The notes beneath the pieces were generated by a model that saw only the letters and a list, made by a program, of their open reading frames with translations, made no database searches and was not told the DNA's origin. Shown piece by piece: positions 1 through 7,870 of a stretch of DNA of 11,910 nt. The stretch is from JBFLVQ01 sp040758525 (GTDB lineage: Bacteria > Acidobacteriota > Blastocatellia > Chloracidobacteriales > JADJPF01): assembly GCA_040758525.1 (NCBI GenBank), contig JBFLVQ010000254.1, forward strand, positions 1 to 11,910, in the 5' to 3' direction. Position 1 is the stretch's first letter; every line of letters starts with the position of its first letter. The translations under genes and the position numbers were made by a program.

Positions 1-405
1 ATAAAGATCTTTTAACTTAAACCGGCAAAAGCCATCATTAGATGCATTGATTTACCAGTCCAAAATAGAATTTTACTCCAATCTTCACTTCTTGCTGCGG
101 AAAAAATCCGCTTCTTGCACTCCTTGTTAATATATCGTCAAATCTTTTGTCTTTTCCATTACATTACAGACTTTTGTCGTGGTAGGGTTTATTTAGGGGC
201 AGTTTTAGTATGGCAAACTAGCGACAACTCCTCTATCAACTTATACGCTCGTTTCTTTACACTCACGCTAGGGTTATAACACACTTCTGAATAATAAGAC
301 GTATAGAGTGAGAAATTACTCCCAGAAAAATTACCAAATAGGGGAGGCTGTTGGGAGAGATTGCTAAAGCAGGTCGGTTGAATTAACAATGTTATGCCAT
401 CCTTC
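1..405. other. Left-edge stretch without a supported gene
   Basis: I see no convincing coding region here. A minus-strand frame of 80 codons (189-431) overlaps the end of the ABC ATPase gene, matches no family I recognise and has no clear ribosome-binding site, so it is not called. The stretch lies just downstream of the minus-strand operon, where permease genes would be expected for a BMP-type transporter, but no membrane-protein-like frame is present. Small structures are visible: a 5-bp inverted repeat (GCGGA at 97-101, TCCGC at 107-111) flanked by a direct repeat CTTCTTGC (88-95 and 111-118), and a wider inverted repeat CTCCCA (319-324) / TGGGAG (352-357). The latter could fold in the operon's 3' end but lacks the U-tract of an intrinsic terminator. 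Confidence 0.6.
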
Positions 406-1956
406 TTATTTAATCTCGGCCTTCTTGCCACCGGTCATCATTAGCCCGATCTGTTGTTGGGAAATCTTATCAGGATCAACAATACCAACAAATTGGCCTT
501 CATATATGACAGCGACACGATCGCTTAATGAGAGGACTTCATCAAGTTCGGCAGAGATCAGTAAAATCGCGGCACCGCTTACTTTCAGTTCCAGCAATTT
601 CTTGTAAATAAACTCTATTGCGCCAATATCCACACCCCTGGTAGGTTGGGCAGCGATAAGGAATTTCGGTGACAGTGAGAATTCACGCGCAATAATCAAT
701 TTCTGCTGATTACCTCCGGATAATCCCCTTGCAGACAAGGTAGGATCAGGCGGACGCACATCAAAATCTTCAATCAACTTACGTGAATGTGTCTCTATAC
801 GCTTGTTGTTGAGTAATGGCCAACCCACCAAAGCGCTATTGTTTTGCAGTCCTAGGATAGAGTTCTCGGCTAGTGAGGAGTCTAATAAGAGACCGCGCTT
901 ATGACGATCCTCCGGAATGTGGGCAATATGTAACTCTTTGGCATGGCCTGGTGTACATCCTGTAATCTCCTCCCCATCAAGAATAATTTGTCCACTTGAG
1001 GGTTGCCGCAATCCAGTAAGTACCTCAACCAGTTCTGTCTGGCCATTTCCTTCTACACCAGCAATACCAAAGATCTCTCCAGCACTGATTTCGAAAGAGA
1101 TATCACGTAGCGCTGCTAAGCCACCATTTTTCTTGAGTGAGAGGTTCTCTACACGAATGATAGGGCGGGGAGTAACATTTGCCTTACCATACTGGTGCTT
1201 GTCTACACGTAATAACACTTCGCGGCCAACCATCAAACGGGCTAGTTCCTCAGCATTAGTACTACGTGTCTCAACTTCGCCTACCACTTTGCCTAAGCGC
1301 ATCACCGTAACTGCTTCGGAGATCGCCAGTACTTCGGCAAGCTTGTGGGTAATAATGATAATTGTCTTACCTTGATCGCGTAACGCACGTAGAATGCGGA
1401 AGAACTCATCTGTCTCTTGGGGTGTAAGCACGGCAGTAGGTTCGTCCAAGATCAATATATGTGCGCCACGATAGAGCGTCTTAAGGATTTCAACACGTTG
1501 TTCCTCACCTACAGAGAGTTCATCTATACGTGTATCAGGGTTAATACGCAGGCCGTACTGTTGGGAAAGTTCTTTGATCTTCTCTTTAGCACGTGTGTAA
1601 TCGATCATTCCTGCTGTGATCGGCTCGCTTCCTAATATGATATTCTCTGTGACAGTGAGTGGCCCGGCGAGCATGAAATGTTGGTGCACCATACCCAGGC
1701 CGAGTCGTATTGCATCGTGGGTGGAATCTATTTGGCGGGGCTGGCCATCGATAAGAATTTCTCCCTCATCAGCTTGATAAAAACCATAAAGAATGTTCAT
1801 AGCGGTGCTCTTGCCAGCGCCATTTTCGCCTATAATGGCGTGGATAGAGCCACGTCGTACACGTAGATGCACTCCTTCATTGGCCAATACTGTACCAAAT
1901 CGCTTGGTAATATTATGCATCTCGACGGCGTACGCTTTCTCAAGCTGAGAGCTCAT
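406..1956 (-). CDS. Two-domain ABC transporter ATPase, BMP-associated nucleoside/simple-sugar uptake type
   Basis: Cytoplasmic ATPase of 516 residues with two tandem nucleotide-binding domains, the form used by importers of the ribose/nucleoside class. Domain 1 has Walker A GENGAGKST (43-51), a Q-loop at VHQHF (90-94), signature LSVGE (147-151) and Walker B ILILDEPTAVL (167-177). The LSVGEEQRVEILK run and the domain 2 form are typical of ATPases that pair with BMP-family lipoproteins (YufO/NupO type, purine nucleoside uptake). Domain 2 has a variant P-loop (GVEGNGQTE), signature LSGGNQQK and IAAQPTRG in place of the Walker B Asp-Glu. That degeneration is normal for this family, so it does not indicate a broken gene. 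The start is ATG with a purine-rich AAAGAAAGAG stretch about 10 nt upstream. It follows the deacetylase by 29 nt and is last in the operon. No BMP lipoprotein or permease gene lies nearby, so partners must be encoded elsewhere or beyond the left edge. The substrate is inferred from the family only. Confidence 0.9.
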   Translation of the reverse strand: MSSQLEKAYAVEMHNITKRFGTVLANEGVHLRVRRGSIHAIIGENGAGKSTAMNILYGFYQADEGEILIDGQPRQIDSTHDAIRLGLGMVHQHFMLAGPLTVTENIILGSEPITAGMIDYTRAKEKIKELSQQYGLRINPDTRIDELSVGEEQRVEILKTLYRGAHILILDEPTAVLTPQETDEFFRILRALRDQGKTIIIITHKLAEVLAISEAVTVMRLGKVVGEVETRSTNAEELARLMVGREVLLRVDKHQYGKANVTPRPIIRVENLSLKKNGGLAALRDISFEISAGEIFGIAGVEGNGQTELVEVLTGLRQPSSGQIILDGEEITGCTPGHAKELHIAHIPEDRHKRGLLLDSSLAENSILGLQNNSALVGWPLLNNKRIETHSRKLIEDFDVRPPDPTLSARGLSGGNQQKLIIAREFSLSPKFLIAAQPTRGVDIGAIEFIYKKLLELKVSGAAILLISAELDEVLSLSDRVAVIYEGQFVGIVDPDKISQQQIGLMMTGGKKAEIK

Positions 1957-1985
1957 TGCTAGTTGACTCTTTCTTTGTTACAGGG

Positions 1986-2732
1986 TCAAGAATACATGTT
2001 CATCTGACGGGTTAACAGCTGTATAGGATCAGCGATATTGATCGCCTCCTTAACGATAAATGCTTCACCATGCTCGACATTGATAAGCGTGCCATAGAAG
2101 CGTTGACGCGCCTCGACACGAGCTAGGAAACCTTTTGCGCTAATATTGGTTTCTGGTTCCTTGCTGTTAGGGTCGTAAAGCTGTGACTTGTAGCAGAGAA
2201 TAGCTGCTGACTTGGCAGCGGCCTGTTCTGTGATATCGACTACGAAAGTTGGGGCTACGGTACGGGGAAACATAAAGTGGGCAATTGCAGAAGGACGGTA
2301 ACGAGCTTGTCCGCTCTCAACATCAAATTTTGCTAGTCCAGACAAATAGATCGCCTCTCGGACAATCTGGGCAGTATGGGCATGATCGGGATGTGGATCA
2401 TCCCAATAATGTGTAAAGACCACTTTAGGGCGAAATTTACGTAAAGCACGTACCATCATCAGACGAGAGTGATCGTCGCACCAAATACGACTATCAGGTA
2501 GAGAGAGATTTTCACGTGCTGTTAGGCGTAACTCTTTTGCCGCGTCTTGGGCTTCGGCAGCACGTATCTCAGCACTACCACGTGTACCCATTTCACCACG
2601 TGCCATATCGAGTATCGCAGTCTGATAACCAAGGGTAACAAGCTTGAGTAGGGTGCCGGCTGCGACCAATTCCACATCATCGGGATGTGCGCCCACGGCA
2701 AGTGCATCAACAGGTATCGGATTCAGATTCAT
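1986..2732 (-). CDS. bshB1: Bacillithiol biosynthesis deacetylase, BshB1 type (PIG-L family)
   Basis: Predicted zinc-dependent cytoplasmic hydrolase that removes the acetyl group from N-acetylglucosaminyl-malate, the second step of bacillithiol synthesis between BshA and BshC. From the chosen ATG (248 residues) the PIG-L motif AHPDDVEL lies at 15-22 (H16, D18 and D19 include catalytic and zinc residues), and the second zinc motif HPDH at 114-117. BshB1-like signatures are RGEMGTRG followed by an EIRAAEAQDAA helix, RENLSLPDS, and a C-terminal YGTLINVEHGEAF. The frame can extend to a GTG at 2750 (254 residues). I prefer the ATG because the family normally begins just before the AHPDD strand. 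Neither start has a good Shine-Dalgarno: a GGAGG at 2786-2790 is too far upstream, so translation may be coupled to the preceding gene. PIG-L enzymes also act on other N-acetyl sugars, but the match to the BshB1 subgroup is strong by motif. No bshA or bshC is in the window. Confidence 0.88.
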   Translation of the reverse strand: MNLNPIPVDALAVGAHPDDVELVAAGTLLKLVTLGYQTAILDMARGEMGTRGSAEIRAAEAQDAAKELRLTARENLSLPDSRIWCDDHSRLMMVRALRKFRPKVVFTHYWDDPHPDHAHTAQIVREAIYLSGLAKFDVESGQARYRPSAIAHFMFPRTVAPTFVVDITEQAAAKSAAILCYKSQLYDPNSKEPETNISAKGFLARVEARQRFYGTLINVEHGEAFIVKEAINIADPIQLLTRQMNMYS

Positions 2733-2792
2733 AACTGAAAAATAAACCACAGTTTGGCATTATTGTCCAGACAGAGTTGGGCTCGCCTCCTG

Positions 2793-3569
2793 CTACTTTA
2801 CCGCACAAGCAGTAAAAGCCAGACTAAACCAGTTAATTAGTGGCAAGCGTGCACAAATACGATCAATCAGGATTAGCCCCTTGGCAATATACTGATTGCC
2901 AGGAATGTAGCGTAGTGCCTGAAAGATCTTCAATACATCTGTCTGTCCAATTACTAAATAGCCTAGGAAACCAAACCGAGCTAGTTCCTTCAACTTAAAT
3001 CCTACCGAATTGAGATGGTGACGAAATTCTGAAGTCTTGAGAGCCTGTTCCGTCTCGGCATCAAACATATCCATTGAACGGTAGAGTATCGTACGCAAGA
3101 GACGATAGAAAGGGAAATCATCGGTTGGCTCAGAACATATAAACATTCCACCAGGTTTTAGTATACGGTAAAACTCACCGATCAACTTCTCATATTCTGG
3201 AAAGTGATGTAGCCCACCACGTACCAACACAGCATCAAAACTATTTTCCGCAAAAGGCAATTGCGAGCTATCTGCACAGACATAGGTAAAGTGATTATCA
3301 CTAGCGTCAGCACACTGTAGAATATCAATTGATAGATCATTACAGAAGATATGCCATTTATTAGCTGGAGCATCATGCAACAATTCACCGCTACCGCACA
3401 TTGTATCGAGTACACGTAGTTCAGCGGCAGGGTTAAGATACTTTAGCATGCTGGCAGTCCAGTACTCGTAGTAGATCTTAGTGACCAACAGATGCTGTCG
3501 AACATAGGAATATTCATGCGCAATCTTTTTAAAATGATCTGCTTGTCGTTGTGCTTGATAGGATGCCAT
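2793..3569 (-). CDS. Class I SAM-dependent methyltransferase (Methyltransf_11 type)
   Basis: A 258-residue soluble protein with a Rossmann-fold methyltransferase core. Motif I reads VLDTMCGSG (53-61), where the usual VLDxGCGxG has Met in place of the first Gly. An acidic residue after strand 2 (ND at 76-77) and CADSSQLPF (97-105) fit the adenine/ribose-contacting region. FDAVLVRGGLHHF (110-122) is the strand 4 segment, and RILKPGGMF follows (about 134-142), as in ubiquinone/menaquinone-type and Methyltransf_11 enzymes. The C-terminal 60 residues are hydrophobic and may form a lid or membrane-touching segment. The acceptor cannot be read from the sequence; small molecules, quinones or lipids are all possible. 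The ATG lies 18 nt after the kinase stop with no strong ribosome-binding site, suggesting coupled translation in the operon. Confidence is high for the fold and low for the substrate. Confidence 0.85.
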   Translation of the reverse strand: MASYQAQRQADHFKKIAHEYSYVRQHLLVTKIYYEYWTASMLKYLNPAAELRVLDTMCGSGELLHDAPANKWHIFCNDLSIDILQCADASDNHFTYVCADSSQLPFAENSFDAVLVRGGLHHFPEYEKLIGEFYRILKPGGMFICSEPTDDFPFYRLLRTILYRSMDMFDAETEQALKTSEFRHHLNSVGFKLKELARFGFLGYLVIGQTDVLKIFQALRYIPGNQYIAKGLILIDRICARLPLINWFSLAFTACAVK

Positions 3570-3587
3570 GGCTTTTGTAGGTGTAGA

Positions 3588-6500
3588 TTATGCTTCGCTT
3601 TCCATAAGGTCTTTGAGCAGGTTATATACTTCTCGTTTATCTGCCAGGAAAGTCTGTCTATCGACATCTGGCGAGAGTTGATCGCACATAGATTCAATAG
3701 ACGAGACACTAGCGCGCAACTCCTCACATGCCTCATCACGCTTTCCTGTCACTAGGAATAGACGTGCTCTCATCAGGCGTGTGCGCCAGATCAGTGTAGG
3801 ATTACCTAACTTCTCGGTAAGCTCGCTAGCTTGCTGTGTCAGGAATTCTGCTTCTTGATAGTTTTGGCGTCCATAATGGACTTCGGCAAGCGCTAGCAGG
3901 GCAGCCACTTCTGCGCTTTTATTGGAGACATCCCGCTGTTGTTGGAGGGCCTGATTAAGCGTTTCTAAAGCTTGATCAAGACTGTCAGATGATTTATAGA
4001 TTAGTCCTAAACTGAGTCGTGCCAGTGCTTCATATTTACGCTCACCAACCTCACGGCTAATCTCCAGCGAACGTTGCAAGCAATCTATGGCTTGACGGTA
4101 ATGTCCTTGTACACGATGTACTTCACCCATATTAAAGAGATCGATCGCCTGACCACGCCGACGATTTAGCTGACTCGCCATACGTAACGAGTTCTCGTAC
4201 ATCTCTGTTGCTTTCTTATAATCTCCTTGATGGGCATAGATCTGGCCTATGATCGAGCGGGCAATCATTTCTCCCAGTCGATCACTAGAGGATTGAGAGA
4301 TCTTCAGCGACTCTTCAGCATAACCAACCGCATCTCGATAACAGCCTTTACTGATAAATGTGTGAGCTAGTTCTGAATAGGTGATGGCATTGTAAGAGAG
4401 AAACTCTATACTGAATGCATCAGACATTCCCGGCGATTGGTTACAAAACTCAAGCGCCTTACGGAAAGAGGTAAGCGCCTCATCATATTCGCCCATACGC
4501 TCATGGGCAATCCCGGTCAAGCAATAGCAGATTGCTTTAGTGGCAGTGTTGTTGAGTCGCTCCGCGATTGCTAGAGAACGTCTACAGTAATCGATTGCTT
4601 GCTGATATTGACTGGCAGCCTCACTCATCTCTGCCAATGCATTATAGGCTTTTGCCTGTAACATCTCATCAGGTAGCCTTTCAGCCAACTCCAGTGTGCC
4701 TTCTAGCTGTTTAGCAGCCGGCTCAAGCTTACCTACATTGACCAGTAGCAGGCCATAGTTGAGGGTAAGATCAGCAACCAGTTTCAACTCTGCTGGATCA
4801 GGAGCTTCTGCTGGCTCTTCCGCGCCAGGCATCAGGCCCAGTTTCTCGGCTGCCTCCTCACCCCAGGCAAAGAATTTTTGCGCCTCATCAATCGCCAGTG
4901 CGCGCCAGGCGCGCAGGCCAGCTTCAATAGCGTACTTAAGACTACGTTGATAGTCACCAGCAGCATGAAAATGGTAGGCCAACTCGCCGGCAACACGATT
5001 GAGGTTATTGCGATTAAGCTTCTCAATTGCCTCACCAACTTGAGCATGCAAGGAGCGACGTAAGCGGCGATTAAGTCGGCCATAAAGCACCTTCTGTACC
5101 ATACCATGATAGAAGGTATAGATCTCGTCGGCGCCATTACTATCGCGTTCCTTGATAATCTGGCTCTTCAGCCCTGCATCAATATAATCGAGTAGTTCAT
5201 CTTCAGCTAATTTAGTAACCCGCTGCAGTAGCTCAAAACTAAATTCATCACCCATTACCGCAGCTTTCGAGAATATATCTAGCACTTCGCTCTCAAGCCG
5301 TCCTAGTGATGCCTCCACCACATCGATCACCGAGCGTGGTAGTGTCATGTTGTCGAGTTCATCACAGCGCCATACCCCTTCGCGAAAAGTAATACGCCCT
5401 TCATCAATTAAGTAGCGTATGATCTCGACAAGAAAATAGGGATTACCTTTAGTATCGCGATAAAGTAGTTTAAGGGCGCCGGGAGGAATGACAATACGTG
5501 CAAAGATAGCCTCTACCAGTTGCTCCACCTCTATTTCGGAAAGTGGCTGTAGTTGCAAAATTTCACAGCCAGCGCGGCTCATATTGCGCAGCCATATACG
5601 TAACTGATGCTTATCGCCCAGACCTTCTGTGCGGGCACAACCGATAAACATTAAACGGCTGTGATTGGCATTATGGTTAAGGTAAGAGAGAAACTCTAGG
5701 CTTAATGAGTCAGCCCACTGCATATCATCAAGGAAATAGACTAATGGACGTTCCCTTGCTAGCCCTAGGAAGAGCTTTGCTAGATAATCAAAGATGATAT
5801 ATTTCTCTTGCTCAGTGCCTGCCTGCACAGTGGAGGTAAAGAAGCGGAAGCTTTCCCCTTCCTGAAAATCTTTCATTACACGTTCAGCAAGTACGCCAAA
5901 CATTTCACGTAGCTGTGAGGAACGCTCCTCAAGCAGTATGGCAAGGTGGGAATGTAGACTGTCATAGATGGTCTTGTAAGGAATGGCCTGACTGGATTCA
6001 TAGAAACGACCTTGTAGAAAGAGCACATCTTTACCAGCCAGACGGCGACGGAACTCTTCTGCCAAACGTTTCTTACCAATACCAGTATCTCCAATAATAC
6101 AGACTGCACGACCCTGCCCCATCAGCGCACGTTCAAATTCACGGTCGAGCTTCTCCAGTTCTGCCTTACGACCAACAAAGATATCAAATGAGTAGACAGG
6201 TAACATTGAAGTAAGCGATTGCACCTGTTTAAGCCAGTAGATCTGACCAGCGCCTAAGGATTTTGCTTGGCGTAGACCAGAATTGGCCTGCTCGATCAAC
6301 TCTGCTGCGCTATCACCATCACCAGGGAATTGTGCTACTCCAAACGATGCGGTCAACTGAATAGCAGTACTACCATCTTCTGGTGTGAAACTAAGTCCAT
6401 TGCCAATCTCGCCAAGCAACTCTTGGCCTAGCTGCAGAGCTGTTTTACCATCATTTTTGGGCAGTACTACAATGAACTCGTCACCTCGATAGCGGCCTAC

Positions 6501-7718
6501 TACGCCACGTTCTCCAATATGCTGTTCAAGCCAACTACCAAACTCTTTAAGCGCCCAATCCCCGGTGACAAAACCATATTTCTGATTGATATTCTTAAGA
6601 GCGTCCAATCCTATCAGCAAGATCGCAGTAGGTTCGCTGGTGCTACGCGATTCTTGTAGCTCATTATCTAATCTCAGGTTCATAAAGACGCTATTATAGA
6701 GGCCAGTGAGCGTATCATAAACCATCATATTAGCGCGTTTGTTCTTTGACAGAGTATTGCGAGGAGGCACTGGTGTAAGCGCGCCTGTACCCATTGAACG
6801 GCGCAAAGGAGTCAATTCACCAGTGCCACGTGATTTCTCGTTGTAGACGCCCGCATAGATATCCTGAAAGAGTTCACGGGTAGATGCTTGTCGCTTAGCA
6901 GGATCTTTTAAGAGCGCACGCAATACTGCTTCATCGACACCAACAGGAATATGTTGGGCCAATTCACGCATAGGCTTGGGCATGTTCTCTAAATGCGCAA
7001 GTAACAAGTCAATAACATTATCAGCATTGAAGGGTAGACAGCCTGTAAGCATCTCATAGATGATCACACCTAAGCTGTAGATATCCGATTGTAATGTAAT
7101 CTCCTGCTCACGAATCTGTTCAGGAGACATATAATGTGGAGTACCAATCAGATAGCCGGTCTTGGTAAGTCGTCCCTTGTAAGCAGTGTCATTTACATTG
7201 GTAAGCTTAGCTACACCAAAATCGACTACCTTGACGATCTCAGAGCCATCTTTCAAATGATGTAACAATATATTAGAAGGTTTTAGATCTCTATGTATCA
7301 GCCCTTCCACATGAGCAGCATTGACGGCTTCACAGACCGGTTGGATCAATTCCAGGGTTCGTTCGATACTAAGAAAGGTCTTCTCTTCCAGCTCTTTTTC
7401 CAATGAGGAGCCTTCCAGTAGCTCCATTACCAGGTACATCAAGCCGTCTGAAGTAGTACCAAAATCGAAGATTGAGACAATATTGGGATGCTTGATCTTG
7501 GCTGCAGAACGAGCTTCCAGCTCAAAACGTTGTAGGTCAATATCACTTAGTGGCGCACCAGTATTGAGTACTTTGACTGCCACACGATCACCTATGTGTG
7601 TGCGTTTTCCTAGATAGACCGTTGCCATTCCGCCTACGCCTAGACGGGCTTCAAGCGAATATTTTCCGTCCAATACACGACCTATCAGGGGATCTTCCGT
7701 AATAATAGGCTCAGACAT
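3588..7718 (-). CDS. Multidomain Ser/Thr protein kinase with GGDEF domain, AAA-type ATPase and TPR repeats
   Basis: A 1376-residue signalling protein. A Hanks-type kinase (about 20-285) is complete: glycine loop GVGGMATVY (27-35), VAVK Lys49, catalytic HRDLKPSN (142-149), DFG (166-168) and GTPHYMSPEQ (192-201), so it should phosphorylate Ser/Thr. A Thr/Pro-rich linker (about 295-325) could be an autophosphorylation region. A GGDEF domain (about 330-496) follows with DTLTGLYN, guanine-contact residues N378 and D387, but Gly at 370 where the first metal Asp is expected, RGDEF (411-415), and no RxxD I-site. Next is an AAA_16-like ATPase starting at FVGRKAEL (514-521), with P-loop GDTGIGKK (543-550, lacking the usual Ser/Thr) and Walker B LVYFLDD (659-665). 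About eight or nine TPR units fill roughly 980-1355. The frame stays open to 7964, but that 82-residue extension has no kinase homology and runs antisense into the permease gene, so the ATG at 7718 is chosen. No signal peptide or clear membrane segment, so cytoplasmic. First gene of the operon. Confidence 0.92.
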   Translation of the reverse strand: MSEPIITEDPLIGRVLDGKYSLEARLGVGGMATVYLGKRTHIGDRVAVKVLNTGAPLSDIDLQRFELEARSAAKIKHPNIVSIFDFGTTSDGLMYLVMELLEGSSLEKELEEKTFLSIERTLELIQPVCEAVNAAHVEGLIHRDLKPSNILLHHLKDGSEIVKVVDFGVAKLTNVNDTAYKGRLTKTGYLIGTPHYMSPEQIREQEITLQSDIYSLGVIIYEMLTGCLPFNADNVIDLLLAHLENMPKPMRELAQHIPVGVDEAVLRALLKDPAKRQASTRELFQDIYAGVYNEKSRGTGELTPLRRSMGTGALTPVPPRNTLSKNKRANMMVYDTLTGLYNSVFMNLRLDNELQESRSTSEPTAILLIGLDALKNINQKYGFVTGDWALKEFGSWLEQHIGERGVVGRYRGDEFIVVLPKNDGKTALQLGQELLGEIGNGLSFTPEDGSTAIQLTASFGVAQFPGDGDSAAELIEQANSGLRQAKSLGAGQIYWLKQVQSLTSMLPVYSFDIFVGRKAELEKLDREFERALMGQGRAVCIIGDTGIGKKRLAEEFRRRLAGKDVLFLQGRFYESSQAIPYKTIYDSLHSHLAILLEERSSQLREMFGVLAERVMKDFQEGESFRFFTSTVQAGTEQEKYIIFDYLAKLFLGLARERPLVYFLDDMQWADSLSLEFLSYLNHNANHSRLMFIGCARTEGLGDKHQLRIWLRNMSRAGCEILQLQPLSEIEVEQLVEAIFARIVIPPGALKLLYRDTKGNPYFLVEIIRYLIDEGRITFREGVWRCDELDNMTLPRSVIDVVEASLGRLESEVLDIFSKAAVMGDEFSFELLQRVTKLAEDELLDYIDAGLKSQIIKERDSNGADEIYTFYHGMVQKVLYGRLNRRLRRSLHAQVGEAIEKLNRNNLNRVAGELAYHFHAAGDYQRSLKYAIEAGLRAWRALAIDEAQKFFAWGEEAAEKLGLMPGAEEPAEAPDPAELKLVADLTLNYGLLLVNVGKLEPAAKQLEGTLELAERLPDEMLQAKAYNALAEMSEAASQYQQAIDYCRRSLAIAERLNNTATKAICYCLTGIAHERMGEYDEALTSFRKALEFCNQSPGMSDAFSIEFLSYNAITYSELAHTFISKGCYRDAVGYAEESLKISQSSSDRLGEMIARSIIGQIYAHQGDYKKATEMYENSLRMASQLNRRRGQAIDLFNMGEVHRVQGHYRQAIDCLQRSLEISREVGERKYEALARLSLGLIYKSSDSLDQALETLNQALQQQRDVSNKSAEVAALLALAEVHYGRQNYQEAEFLTQQASELTEKLGNPTLIWRTRLMRARLFLVTGKRDEACEELRASVSSIESMCDQLSPDVDRQTFLADKREVYNLLKDLMESEA

Positions 7719-7787
7719 AGGGTACGCTTTCGTGTAGACCAAAAAATGGGTGTTGCGCGCGAATTTGCCGGCTAAGTTTAGCACAAT

Positions 7788-7797
7788 GCCTGCAGGC
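7788..7797. repeat. Perfect palindrome GCCTGCAGGC, possible operator
   Basis: A 10-bp perfect palindrome covers the place where the -35 element of the TATAAT at 7815 would sit. Position and symmetry suggest a protein-binding site, but a 10-bp palindrome can also occur by chance. Confidence 0.3.
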
Positions 7798-7855
7798 GCG
7801 GAAGCAACTATGAGTATAATACCTAACTTTAATTTTTGGTTGATATTAATAACAT

Positions 7856-7860
7856 AAAGG
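7856..7860 (+). promoter_or_regulatory. Ribosome-binding site AAAGG of the permease
   Basis: AAAGG ends 10 nt before the ATG at 7871 and only 4 nt before an in-frame TTG at 7865. The ATG is preferred as the commoner initiator; the TTG would add just two residues. Confidence 0.45.
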
Positions 7861-7870
7861 CATATTGACA

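Larger units (their letters stand above)
7719..7870. promoter_or_regulatory. Divergent promoter region between kinase operon and permease
   Basis: This 152-bp gap must hold promoters for both directions. On the plus strand a perfect TATAAT lies at 7815-7820, but the position 17 nt upstream (7792-7797) has no -35 match. That position is instead the right half of a perfect 10-bp palindrome GCCTGCAGGC (7788-7797). A second dyad, GCTAA-gt-TTAGC, is at 7771-7782. On the minus strand the same AT box reads TATTAT (7821-7816) or TATACT (7818-7813), so it might serve both directions. A regulator-dependent promoter would fit the missing -35, but no regulator can be named and transcription starts are unmapped. 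Confidence 0.4.

Noticed and set aside
319..357. CTCCCA / TGGGAG inverted repeat as the terminator of the minus-strand operon
   Set aside because: The loop is 27 nt long, arms are only 6 bp and no U-tract follows on the minus strand, so an intrinsic terminator cannot be supported.
189..431. 80-codon minus-strand frame downstream of the ABC ATPase
   Set aside because: It overlaps the end of the ATPase gene, has no recognisable domain and no clear ribosome-binding site, so it is probably a chance frame.
406..1200. Degenerate Walker A and missing Asp-Glu in the second ABC domain read as gene decay
   Set aside because: The GVEGNGQTE and IAAQPTRG variants are normal for the second domain of this ATPase family.
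917..1375. 152-codon plus-strand frame
   Set aside because: It is the antisense shadow of the ABC ATPase gene, whose motifs are continuous on the minus strand here.
2733..2750. GTG start adding six residues to the deacetylase
   Set aside because: It is possible, but the internal ATG fits the usual family start better and the GTG has no better ribosome-binding site.
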